This document shows, piece after piece, positions 36,648 through 44,248 of a stretch of 64,000 nt of DNA (the first letter of the stretch is position 1; the number at the start of each line of letters is the position of its first letter). This DNA comes from Marinisporobacter balticus. Lineage in GTDB: Bacteria; Bacillota; Clostridia; Peptostreptococcales; Thermotaleaceae. Below the pieces are notes generated by a model. The model was not told the DNA's origin. It ran no database searches and saw only the letters and a list, made by a program, of their open reading frames with translations. The DNA lies in the NCBI RefSeq assembly GCF_004345705.1, contig NZ_SLWV01000012.1, positions 40,820 through 104,819 on the forward strand. The letters run 5' to 3'. A program made the position numbers and the translations under genes.

Positions 36648-36709
36648 ATAATCCCCTCCACACTTTACAATTTTCTATAAATAGAATATCATTTCTTTAG
36701 CGTTTACAA

Positions 36710-36725
36710 TATGACATATGTCATA
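36710..36725. promoter_or_regulatory. 16-bp palindrome, candidate operator
   Basis: TATGACATATGTCATA is a perfect palindrome in the divergent region between the transporter pair and the Crp/Fnr-type regulator, right before the regulator start. It fits an autoregulatory binding site of that regulator. Confidence 0.55.
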
Positions 36726-36738
36726 CATGGGAGGATTT

Positions 36739-37419
36739 ATGAAAAAAATTGCCGATAAAAAACTTCTCTATCACTACATATCAAAATATAATATTGATCA
36801 TATTTTAAATGATGCAACCCTTTCTTATACACAGCTGCATTACTACGAAAAAGGTGAACAGATTTTACATGCTGAAAATCAATTAATTTACTATTACTTT
36901 TTTGTTTCAGGAAAAATAAAAATATTTTCTCAGTTAGAAAATGGTAAGTCTATGCTCTTACGGTTTTACACAGAATTTGATACATTAGGAGATGTTGAAT
37001 TATTTAAAAACACTTCTATTCGTTGCAATGTAGAAGCCGTTGAAAACACCTATTTAGTAGGCATTCCAGCCAAGATATTGAGAGAAAAATGTTATGATAA
37101 TCCAAAATTTTTAAGGTTTGTGATTCATTCTTTAAGTACCAAACTTGAATCAACTTCTATCAATAGTTCTTATAATCTTCTATATCCCTTAATCAATCGT
37201 CTATCTAGTTACTTAATTGAACATATTACAGATAAGGACTATATCATTTTGACCTCATCCTATAATGATATTTCTGAATTCTTAGGTACTACTTACCGTC
37301 ATCTCCATAGAACGTTTAATGATCTTACCTCAAAGAGGATTATACGATGTGATGGAAAAAAAATTTATATTTTAAATAAAAACGCATTGATAGAACTATC
37401 CAAGAATTTGTATCGGTAG
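36739..37419 (+). CDS. Crp/Fnr-family regulator, YeiL-like
   Basis: The 226-residue protein has a cyclic-nucleotide-binding-like sensor domain (about 10-130, with YYYFFVSGKIKIFSQLENG) and a C-terminal winged helix (about 150-215, DISEFLGTTYRHLHRTFND). There are no Cys clusters of the Fnr type. It resembles YeiL of E. coli. The ATG at 36739 follows GGGAGG; an ATG seven codons earlier has no ribosome binding site and sits in the palindrome. Its position opposite the YdcZ pair suggests it controls that transporter. Confidence 0.85.
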   Translation: MKKIADKKLLYHYISKYNIDHILNDATLSYTQLHYYEKGEQILHAENQLIYYYFFVSGKIKIFSQLENGKSMLLRFYTEFDTLGDVELFKNTSIRCNVEAVENTYLVGIPAKILREKCYDNPKFLRFVIHSLSTKLESTSINSSYNLLYPLINRLSSYLIEHITDKDYIILTSSYNDISEFLGTTYRHLHRTFNDLTSKRIIRCDGKKIYILNKNALIELSKNLYR

Positions 37420-37508
37420 GATATATTTTAAAGATAAAAAAAGGATATTTTTATTATTTGAGTGAACTTCTGTATTTTCGTAAATACTAACTTAAAGGAG
37501 GAATCTGT

Positions 37509-38471
37509 ATGCGTGTTCGATTAGGCTATGTAGCCATTGCACTAAAACTTCCAAAAGTAACATCTTCCAGCCATTTGACTTATACACGATATAAAAAAAT
37601 GTTTTCAGAAGAAGAAAAAATCAATGCATTAAAAAAAGTTACCAGATCCAATATGGAGGATTTATATAAAATTCTTTTATATAATGCAGAGAATAATATT
37701 CATTTTTACCGCATTACATCTAAACTCATCCCGCTCGCAACCCATCCAGAAGTTACCAATTGGAAATATAAAACCTATTTTAAAGAAGATTTTAAAAGGC
37801 TTGGTGAATTGATAAAGAAAAATAATATGCGCGTAGATACGCATCCAGATCATTTCAATGTATTAAATAGTCTCAGAAATGATGTTGTAGAGAAAACAAA
37901 AAAAGAATTAGTCCTTCATGATTACTTGTTTGATGCTATGGATTATCCTGAGGGAAAGATGGTGCTACATATTGGAAGTGGTCAATGCGGAAAAGAAAAA
38001 TCAATTAACCGTTTTATAGAAAATTTTCATACACTCCCTTCTAAGATCAGGAGTCGATTGATCCTTGAAAACGATGATAAGTTATTTACTGCAAAGGAAG
38101 TTTTATCTGTCTGCAAAAATATTAAAATACCTATGGTATTAGATATACATCACCATCTTTGTAATAATGAAAATACTTTAATTGAATCAATTTTACCTAA
38201 ATTCTTTCAGACATGGAAAGGAGAATTTTTTCCTCCAAAAGTTCATATTTCAAGCCCAAAAGAAGGAGAAAAAGATAGAAAACATGCTGACTATATTCTC
38301 CCTAATACCTTCATTCGCTTTTTAGAAAAATGTAATGGTTATCATCAAGATTTAGATGTAATGATTGAAGCAAAGCAAAAAGATCTCGCATTATATCAAC
38401 TCGCAAAGGATATACAAACCCTTAGACCCGATTGGAAATGGATAGACACTACAACGATAGAAATAAAGTAG
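37509..38471 (+). CDS. uvsE: UV damage endonuclease
   Basis: The 320-residue TIM-barrel protein is UvsE/UVDE. VRLGYVAIAL at the start, HPDHFNVLNS (about 114-123), LHIGSGQCGK (155-164), LENDDK (about 194-199), DIHHHLCN (218-225) and the metal-binding segments are in family order. It nicks DNA 5' of UV photoproducts and abasic sites, starting an alternative excision repair path. RBS AAAGGAGG. splB lies 0.6 kb further, so two UV repair systems are close together. Confidence 0.93.
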   Translation: MRVRLGYVAIALKLPKVTSSSHLTYTRYKKMFSEEEKINALKKVTRSNMEDLYKILLYNAENNIHFYRITSKLIPLATHPEVTNWKYKTYFKEDFKRLGELIKKNNMRVDTHPDHFNVLNSLRNDVVEKTKKELVLHDYLFDAMDYPEGKMVLHIGSGQCGKEKSINRFIENFHTLPSKIRSRLILENDDKLFTAKEVLSVCKNIKIPMVLDIHHHLCNNENTLIESILPKFFQTWKGEFFPPKVHISSPKEGEKDRKHADYILPNTFIRFLEKCNGYHQDLDVMIEAKQKDLALYQLAKDIQTLRPDWKWIDTTTIEIK

Positions 38472-38534
38472 CCTGCTCTATTATCCATTTCCACTACTAT
38501 AAAATTTTGCTATCTTTTCATCTTAAAAAAATAC

Positions 38535-38909
38535 TTACCCTTGTTTGTGAATGATATGGTTCAATCCTTGATCAAAAATATTTTTAACATGATCATCATC
38601 TAATGAATAATACACTGATTTTCCTTCTTTTCGATACTTTACAAGGCGTGCTTGTTTTAATACTCTCAGTTGATGAGATATCGCAGATTGATTCATACCT
38701 AATACTGCGGCGATATCACATACACACATTTCTTCCTCAAAGAGTACACAGAGTATTTTTATTCTCGTTGTATCCCCAAATACTTTGAAAAATTCTGCTA
38801 ATTCATAAAGATTTTCTTGTTGTGGCATTCTTTTCTTTATTTTGTTTACAATATCTTCATGAATTACAGTACAACTACAAACATCTATATTTATATTGTT
38901 TTTAGTCAA
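38535..38909 (-). CDS. ArsR/SmtB-family metal-sensing repressor
   Basis: The 124-residue winged-helix protein has two metal sites on view. The alpha3N-type site has C11 and C13 near the N-terminus and C62-V-C64-D in EMCVCDIAAV, as in CadC. The alpha5 site is D105-x-H107 and H118-x-x-H121, as in SmtB/CzrA. The recognition helix is NQSAISHQLRVLKQARLVKY. It should repress a metal efflux or uptake gene. None is adjacent, and the neighbours on both sides are convergent or unrelated. TTG start at 38909 after AAAGGGTGG. Confidence 0.92.
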   Translation of the reverse strand: MTKNNINIDVCSCTVIHEDIVNKIKKRMPQQENLYELAEFFKVFGDTTRIKILCVLFEEEMCVCDIAAVLGMNQSAISHQLRVLKQARLVKYRKEGKSVYYSLDDDHVKNIFDQGLNHIIHKQG

Positions 38910-38928
38910 AATACCACCCTTTCATCAT

Positions 38929-38950
38929 TATATGAAGATGATTCATGTGT
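38929..38950. promoter_or_regulatory. Imperfect inverted repeat, candidate ArsR operator
   Basis: TATGAA and TTCATG lie around a five-base spacer, about 20 bases upstream of the repressor start. That is the kind of A/T-rich inverted repeat SmtB/ArsR proteins bind. Confidence 0.4.
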
Positions 38951-39057
38951 ATTATAACTCTTTTTCCTATTTCTATCAACTCTATTTTGAAACACCACAA
39001 AACTATAAAATCTCTTTTCCCTTTCATATATTTTAAAATATCCGCATTGACCTATAT

Positions 39058-39101
39058 AAAAAAGCAAGGACATATCAGCCCTATGTTATCCTTGCTTTTT
39101 T
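39058..39101 (-). terminator. Terminator of splB, member of a hairpin family
   Basis: AAAAAGCAAGGA and TCCTTGCTTTTT pair around an inner CATAT/ATATG-like part. Related hairpins with the same GGACATAT core are at 47762, 60191 and 61658. Confidence 0.75.
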
Positions 39102-39111
39102 CAATAGATTT

Positions 39112-40122
39112 TTATGTAAAATATTCAATTGTAGCGTTTTTAAAGTTGTCATTGATAAGTAATGAAATATAATCTTTGATTTCATTACTTTTTTCTTTCG
39201 GATAAACATGCTTAAATTTACCATAAGGCCCCCATTTTAATCGTCTCGTTTGTTCATTCATATCTAACTCTGTTTTAGGAAATCTCTTCAGTATTAATTC
39301 TTTGGCAGTCGCTGTAAATCTATGCTGTATGAGTTCAAAAGTAATGGTGTCATCATAATCTCCTAATTGACATTTTAATCGATTGAGTAATTCCTTATAT
39401 TCTTTTTCCCAACCGTCATACATCATAATCGGTGCAATAATAAATCCTATAGGATATCCACTACCTGCAATTTTTCTTGCAGCTTCTATTCTTTCTTCAA
39501 ACCTCGCTGTATTATGCTCAAATTTATCAATTACAGTTCTTGTGTTTATGCTAAATCTGAATTTTGTATGCTTATTATGATTTATATTTAAAAAAGAATC
39601 TACATGATCATATTTTGTAATGACTCTAAGTCTACCCTTTTCACTTTTTCCAAAAAATTCTATACACCTTTTTAGGTTTCCTGTTAAGTGTTCTAATCCA
39701 ACCGGATCTGTAATACTTCCACTTTCAAAAGTAGTAATATCTGGTAAATGCTTGTCAATATGCTCTTGAATCACATGCAGAATTTCTTCAATATTTACAA
39801 ATACCTTCATAAAAGGTTTTTCTCCTTGTGTGGTTTGCAAGTAACAATATTCACAGTGACCTGGACATGAACTAGATAAAGCAAATTGATAATCAGCAGA
39901 TGGTTTACAACTTCTTAATTTTTTTTGACCATTTACAGTAATATATACTGTTTTCTTTGCTTTGGCATAATTTTCAGAAGGCGTTTTTCCTTCTATTTTA
40001 ACGGTTCTGGAGTCAATAATAGTAATATTTTGATTTTCTAAATATGCTTTTACAATCTTTCCTACATCATATTTCAAACTTTTCGGATCCATATAAACAA
40101 CATCTGGCATAAATAGTTTCAT
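39112..40122 (-). CDS. splB: Spore photoproduct lyase
   Basis: The 336-residue protein is a radical SAM enzyme homologous to Bacillus SplB over its full length: the 4Fe-4S site C86-PGH-C90-EY-C93, then YLQTTQG, GRLRVITKYDHVD, FRFSIN, GFIIAPI, ITFELIQHRFT and a YFT end. It repairs the 5-thyminyl-5,6-dihydrothymine lesion in germinating spores. The segment FESGSITDPVG aligns with FEASCTSDIVG of B. subtilis, so the catalytic hydrogen donor C141 there is S136 here. ATG at 40122 after GAGGTGAG; an earlier ATG has no such site. Confidence 0.93.
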   Translation of the reverse strand: MKLFMPDVVYMDPKSLKYDVGKIVKAYLENQNITIIDSRTVKIEGKTPSENYAKAKKTVYITVNGQKKLRSCKPSADYQFALSSSCPGHCEYCYLQTTQGEKPFMKVFVNIEEILHVIQEHIDKHLPDITTFESGSITDPVGLEHLTGNLKRCIEFFGKSEKGRLRVITKYDHVDSFLNINHNKHTKFRFSINTRTVIDKFEHNTARFEERIEAARKIAGSGYPIGFIIAPIMMYDGWEKEYKELLNRLKCQLGDYDDTITFELIQHRFTATAKELILKRFPKTELDMNEQTRRLKWGPYGKFKHVYPKEKSNEIKDYISLLINDNFKNATIEYFT

Positions 40123-40329
40123 TTTCTCACCTCTATAAAATATTATGTACACTTTTCTGTAGTTTAAATATCATTAGACATAAAAAATATATTACTTGAT
40201 TTTACAAAAATATTTAAATCTTTTTTAAAATGTCTAGTAATGCACATACTATCTGTATACGAAAATTGTAAAGTTACCCACAAACTCAAGTAATTTATAA
40301 TTTCCTATAGATTATAAAAAATCCATATG

Positions 40330-40375
40330 TTGCTATAGTAACTGTTCATTTCGCCAACAAAATTTCAAAGCAAAC
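40330..40375 (+). repeat. Dispersed repeat with hairpin, copy 2
   Basis: The invariant TCATTTCGCCAACAAAATTT is the same as at 32460-32510. The hairpin before it is GTTGC/GTAAC here and GCTGC/GCAGC there; one C-G pair became T-A, which keeps the stem. Confidence 0.65.
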
Positions 40376-40410
40376 ATTTCTTTAAAATGGATAAACAGGA
40401 GGAAAATAGA

Positions 40411-41640
40411 TTGAAATTATTAACAGGCAATATGCTTTGGACAAATATGCATAAAATTCCTAATCAATATACTTACTTAAGTGAGAATCTAACTTGTGAT
40501 GTTTTAGTAGTAGGCGCGGGAATAAGTGGTGCACTCGCAGCTTTCTACCTTGCTGAGGCTGGAGTAAATACAGTAATTATAGATAAAAATATCATCGGCT
40601 ATGGCAGTACACGCGCATCTACCTCCATATTGCAGTATGAAATTGATACAGATTTATTCGAACTTATCAGCATGATTGGAGAAAAAAGTGCCGTAAACTG
40701 CTTTAAACTTTGTGAAAAAGCCGTTTATGATATAGAAAAAATCGTAAATACCTTAGACGATGATTGTGATTTCTCTTTGAAAGAATGTTTTTATTATGCC
40801 ACAAAAACTTCACAGGTTTCTCCTTTACAAAAAGAATGCCATTTAAGACAAAAATATGGGTTTGATGTAGCATTTTTAGATAAAGAAAGTGCAAAGGAAA
40901 AATTTTCTTTTCCTGTAGCAGGTGGTATTTATTCAAAATCTGGCGCAGCACAAATCAATCCCTATCGTTTTACCCATGCTCTTATTTCTAAATCCATAAA
41001 AAATGGTCTTAAGGTATTTGAAAATACAGAAATAATAGATATACTGCCTAAAGAAAATCATGTGCTTTTAAAAACAAACAATCATTTTAATATTCAAGCA
41101 AAAAAAGTTATCATTGCTACAGGCTACGAAGGAAGAAATTATATCAAAGAAAAAATAGTACACTTCTTAAGAACCTTTACCATTGTTACGAAACCCGTTA
41201 AAAATTTTGATGGATGGCATAACCAATGTATTATAAGAGACAATAATGATCCCTATACGTATATAAGAAATACGGGTGAAAATAGAATTATTATAGGTGG
41301 TGAAGATGAAAAAATAGGAGGAATCAATAGTACCATGTCTAATTTATCCGACCATGATTTGGTATCTACTCAAAAATATACCGTGTTATTAGATAAGCTA
41401 AAATCCTATTTTCCCAAAATAAATGATATAGAAGCAGAATACAAATTTAGTGGTTTATTTGGCATAACAAAAGATGGCCTCCCCTATATCGGTGAATATA
41501 AAAGTATGCCCAATTGTTATTTCTCTTTAGGATATGGCGCAAATGGCATTTTATATTCTGTTTTAGGAGGCCAATTATTAAAAGATTTATTTCTTGGAAA
41601 TGATAGACCTGAATTAGAATTATTCAGATTTAATAGATAG
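40411..41640 (+). CDS. FAD-dependent oxidoreductase (DAO family)
   Basis: The protein (409 residues) has an N-terminal dinucleotide fold (VLVVGAGISGALAAFYLAEA) and the pattern of glycine/D-amino-acid oxidases, with GSTRASTSILQYEIDTDLFE, VIIATGYEG and the C-terminal FAD contact SLGYGANGILY. It is soluble. Substrates are amines or amino acids by family. The start is TTG at 40411, placed by AGGAGG; an ATG at 40387 is in frame but lies before the ribosome binding site. Confidence 0.85.
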   Translation: MKLLTGNMLWTNMHKIPNQYTYLSENLTCDVLVVGAGISGALAAFYLAEAGVNTVIIDKNIIGYGSTRASTSILQYEIDTDLFELISMIGEKSAVNCFKLCEKAVYDIEKIVNTLDDDCDFSLKECFYYATKTSQVSPLQKECHLRQKYGFDVAFLDKESAKEKFSFPVAGGIYSKSGAAQINPYRFTHALISKSIKNGLKVFENTEIIDILPKENHVLLKTNNHFNIQAKKVIIATGYEGRNYIKEKIVHFLRTFTIVTKPVKNFDGWHNQCIIRDNNDPYTYIRNTGENRIIIGGEDEKIGGINSTMSNLSDHDLVSTQKYTVLLDKLKSYFPKINDIEAEYKFSGLFGITKDGLPYIGEYKSMPNCYFSLGYGANGILYSVLGGQLLKDLFLGNDRPELELFRFNR

Positions 41641-41700
41641 TTGTAAAATAATATGACATACATATCCCTATTTCAATAACTATTTACAATTTATATAATA

Positions 41701-41733
41701 AAAAAGATTCATCAAAACCCGATGAATCTTTTT
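41701..41733. terminator. Bidirectional terminator
   Basis: AAAAAGATTCATC and GATGAATCTTTTT are perfect complements. It ends the FAD oxidoreductase gene on the plus strand and the structured RNA on the minus strand. Confidence 0.85.
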
Positions 41734-42166
41734 ATTATAATTTTTCACAACTTTTTAATTCTTCAAAATCATAAAATGGAGCACATAATGATCTAACTTG
41801 CACCACTATAGATAACTTATTACCTAAGCCTAATCTTTCGACTAAACCCAAGCAGGTCATTACCCATAATGATGGTTTGTTCGATCATGCAAAATACCTT
41901 AACAGCTATATATAACCTTTCGGCTACATACAACCATTAGCCAAAAGCCTGCGGCACCCTGCATCATCTTCGCTCGACCCTATATGATCAGTTGGAACCC
42001 TATTACAATCAAAGAAGCTTCGACTGCAATAAAGCTTTTCCCAACCATATAAAATCTTCCCTCCGACTGCATACGAACCTGCCAAAATCCGCATACACTC
42101 TTTGGCCGACCCATATATACCCCTGATAGGAGCACATATAAGTCTTGGCTCAACCATTATATACCC
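41734..42166 (-). ncRNA. Candidate large structured noncoding RNA, about 430-465 nt
   Basis: This stretch is much richer in G+C than its surroundings and has no plausible gene on either strand. The minus strand starts just after a -10 box TATAAT (42178-42173) and ends at the terminator at 41701. It folds into many strong local stems: a 10-bp stem with a 2-base bulge near the 5' end (TATATGtgCTCC with GGGGTATATA), a 14-bp stem TATTGCAGTCGAAG with TTTGATTGTAATA plus C, and two GAAA-tetraloop hairpins TAGCC-GAAA-GGTTA and TAGTC-GAAA-GATTA. The 10 bases TATGTGCTCC occur in both the 5' and the 3' part. I cannot assign it to a known class. Confidence 0.75.
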
Positions 42167-42167
42167 C

Positions 42168-42182
42168 ACACTATTATAGTGT
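42168..42182 (-). promoter_or_regulatory. -10 region of the structured RNA, within a palindrome
   Basis: ACACTATTATAGTGT is a near-perfect palindrome with the minus-strand TATAAT inside. A TGTTTT about 17 bases upstream is a weak -35. Confidence 0.5.
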
Positions 42183-42411
42183 CCCTTTCTAAACTAAAAC
42201 ATTCGTATTATTCCCTTTGGCGCTTATATTACATAAATTGCCCAATACCCATTCTAAGCATCCAGTATCTAAATACATGTTATAATCAATATCATAAAGT
42301 ATTTTGTTTTTTTAGAATAAAATCATCCCATATGCACAAAAATAAAACTATTGTCCTTACATTTTTATAAAATAAAAAACGATTACCGATGGTCGTATAG
42401 AAAGGATTGCT
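42183..42411. other. AT-rich upstream region of the HD gene
   Basis: About 230 bases with no gene. A TATAAT at about 42282 on the plus strand could be a -10 box for the HD-domain gene, but no matching -35 is seen. Confidence 0.35.
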
Positions 42412-43041
42412 ATGGATACCTTACAAAATATATTTAAGGATTTTGAAAACCATCTAATGTCCGATGAAAAGCCTTCACATTATTTTAATAAAATATTTAA
42501 AGAAAAAAACATATCTCATCAATATCCATTCACCATGCTAAATAATTTGAAAAAGGTAGATCAATCTCCAAAACATCACCCAGAAGGAAATGTTTGGAAT
42601 CATACAATGCTTGTGGTAGATCGTGCAGCTATGAAAAAAGAAAAAAGCAGTAATCCAAAGGTTTTTATGTGGTCAGCACTCCTACATGATCTTGGAAAAG
42701 TTCCAGCCACAAAGGTTAGAAAAGGTAGAATCACAGCCTATGATCATGATAAATTCGGTGAAAAACTATCTAGAGATTTTTTAACAGTATTTGATGTTGA
42801 AGAAGATTTTATTCATCGTGTATCTAAAATGGTTCGATGGCACATGCAGATTTTATTTGTAGTAAAAGATCTGCCTTATGCTGACATTGAAAAAATGTTA
42901 AATGATATTCACCTAGAGGATATGGCACTGCTTTCTCTATGTGATAGGCTTGGAAGAGGCCCTGCCACCGAAGAAAAAGTAACTTTAGAAGAGAAAAATG
43001 TAGAGATGTTCCTCCAGAAATGTCGTGCATTCAAAGGTTAA
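42412..43041 (+). CDS. HD-domain phosphohydrolase
   Basis: The 209-residue protein is a single HD domain: H...HD (VWNHTMLVV, ALLHDLGK at about 90-97) and the later His residues at KMVRWHMQ and the D in LSLCDRLGRG. These are the metal ligands of the HDIG/HD hydrolase superfamily. It resembles the HD part of bacterial tRNA nucleotidyltransferases, without the transferase part. The substrate is probably a nucleotide or 2',3'-cyclic phosphate, but that is inferred. RBS AAAGGATT. Confidence 0.88.
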   Translation: MDTLQNIFKDFENHLMSDEKPSHYFNKIFKEKNISHQYPFTMLNNLKKVDQSPKHHPEGNVWNHTMLVVDRAAMKKEKSSNPKVFMWSALLHDLGKVPATKVRKGRITAYDHDKFGEKLSRDFLTVFDVEEDFIHRVSKMVRWHMQILFVVKDLPYADIEKMLNDIHLEDMALLSLCDRLGRGPATEEKVTLEEKNVEMFLQKCRAFKG

Positions 43042-43053
43042 AATTTTCCAATT

Positions 43054-43089
43054 AGAATCCTAGTCATGTTTTCACGCGACTAGGATTCT
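43054..43089. terminator. Terminator hairpin
   Basis: AGAATCCTAGTC and GACTAGGATTCT pair perfectly around a 12-base loop, between the HD gene and the convergent lipoprotein gene. Confidence 0.85.
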
Positions 43090-43115
43090 ATATTTATTCT
43101 CTTAGTCATATTTCA

Positions 43116-43484
43116 TTATACCTTTAGTCCATTCACAATCAAAGCTGTTCCTTGAGGTGGTATGCTTCTTGTTAATATCCCATTGAAAATAATATCCACA
43201 TTTTGTCCTATTTTCAGCTTCTCAAAAGTCATTATAATCGTATTTTTATTAATATTAAAAAGATAGGTCTTCCCTTTTTCATCTTCGATTAATAATGATC
43301 TTTTGCCTCCTCTTACATTTATTTTCTTTATTTGTCCTATAACCATTTCATACGTATCTTTTTTTACTTTATTTGGATCATTTTCCTCTAATTTTTGTAA
43401 TGAACTATAAATATTATTCAAAACTCCTGGTTTCTCCACATTTGATTTTGAAGAACATGCGGTTATACAAAGCATAACAATCAA
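43116..43484 (-). CDS. Lipoprotein of unknown function, signal peptide interrupted by a frameshift
   Basis: The frame from TTG at 43484 encodes 122 residues starting MIVMLCITAC, with lipobox ITAC, and a beta-rich domain (GQIKKINVRGGKRSLLIEDE) that looks OB-like. The true start is probably the ATG at 43512, which begins MKYRILTVF in a frame that would join the lipobox frame if the six-T run were five T. With that repair the signal peptide is normal. As written the gene is either frameshifted or read from the TTG. Function unknown. Confidence 0.6.
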   Translation of the reverse strand: MIVMLCITACSSKSNVEKPGVLNNIYSSLQKLEENDPNKVKKDTYEMVIGQIKKINVRGGKRSLLIEDEKGKTYLFNINKNTIIMTFEKLKIGQNVDIIFNGILTRSIPPQGTALIVNGLKV

Positions 43485-43660
43485 AAAATACAGTCAGTAT
43501 TCTATATTTCATATCCTTCATTCCTCTATAATATATTTTTTGATTTTTATTTTTGTTCTGTACTTAGTGTATGCTTTTTTCAAAATTTTATTTTATAATT
43601 TGTATTTTTTTCATTCTTTTAAGGGAATATTGACTAAATTTCACATAAAGCAGATCTAAT

Positions 43661-43697
43661 AAAAGACACGCAAATATACCTCCTTTGCGTGCCTTTT
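43661..43697 (-). terminator. Terminator of the GNAT/RimK pair
   Basis: AAAAGaCACGCAAA and TTTGCGTGcCTTTT pair around an eight-base loop, with one mismatch, downstream of the GNAT gene. Confidence 0.7.
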
Positions 43698-43705
43698 CAT
43701 CTTAA

Positions 43706-44209
43706 CTATATCTCTTTTTTCATGAATACAGTGTATTTTAATTCTCTATAGGGTGGCATTTCAACAAAACCTCTTTTTTTATGAAATGCAATGGTCTTTG
43801 GATACTTTAAAGATTCTATATAAATTTCTATTTCTCCTATGCTTCTAAGATATGCCTCACGAAGATCACATATTTTTTGTGCATAACCTAAGCCTCTATA
43901 ATCGGGTCTAATATGTAGTGTTTTTGCAAAATATCGATCATGCTGTTTAACCACCATACCACATCCGATTAATTCGTCTGTTTCATTTGTTAAATAAATT
44001 ACATAGGCGCTATTGATTAAATTTAGCATTGATTTAGCTGTTTTATTATGGCTTAACCCTTCCATTTCATCTTTTGAGTATGTATTGCTATTTGAGTATG
44101 CCATACTCTTACTCACTAATATGGCTATCTGTGAGGCAATCTCTTCATGTTCTTTGGATCCAGGATTTTTACTATCTCCTAAATTGTTTATTGTATGAAT
44201 TTTAATCAC
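43706..44209 (-). CDS. GNAT-family N-acetyltransferase
   Basis: The 167-residue protein has the GNAT core: beta strands with ELIGCGMVVKQHDRYFAKTL, the acetyl-CoA loop RPDYRGLGYAQKICDLREAY (motif A) and IAFHKKRGF near the C-terminus. The start is GTG at 44209 with GGGGAG upstream. It lies 39 bases after a RimK-type ligase on the same strand, so the two may act on the same small molecule or peptide. The substrate is unknown. Confidence 0.88.
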   Translation of the reverse strand: MIKIHTINNLGDSKNPGSKEHEEIASQIAILVSKSMAYSNSNTYSKDEMEGLSHNKTAKSMLNLINSAYVIYLTNETDELIGCGMVVKQHDRYFAKTLHIRPDYRGLGYAQKICDLREAYLRSIGEIEIYIESLKYPKTIAFHKKRGFVEMPPYRELKYTVFMKKEI

Positions 44210-44248
44210 GATACTCCCCTTCTCTTTTTAGGACTACTGTCTTCATAT

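Noticed and set aside
41924..42169. Minus-strand frame of 81 codons in the GC-rich region
   Set aside because: Composition and strong base pairing fit a structured RNA better; the amino-acid pattern is not protein-like and no ribosome binding site is present.
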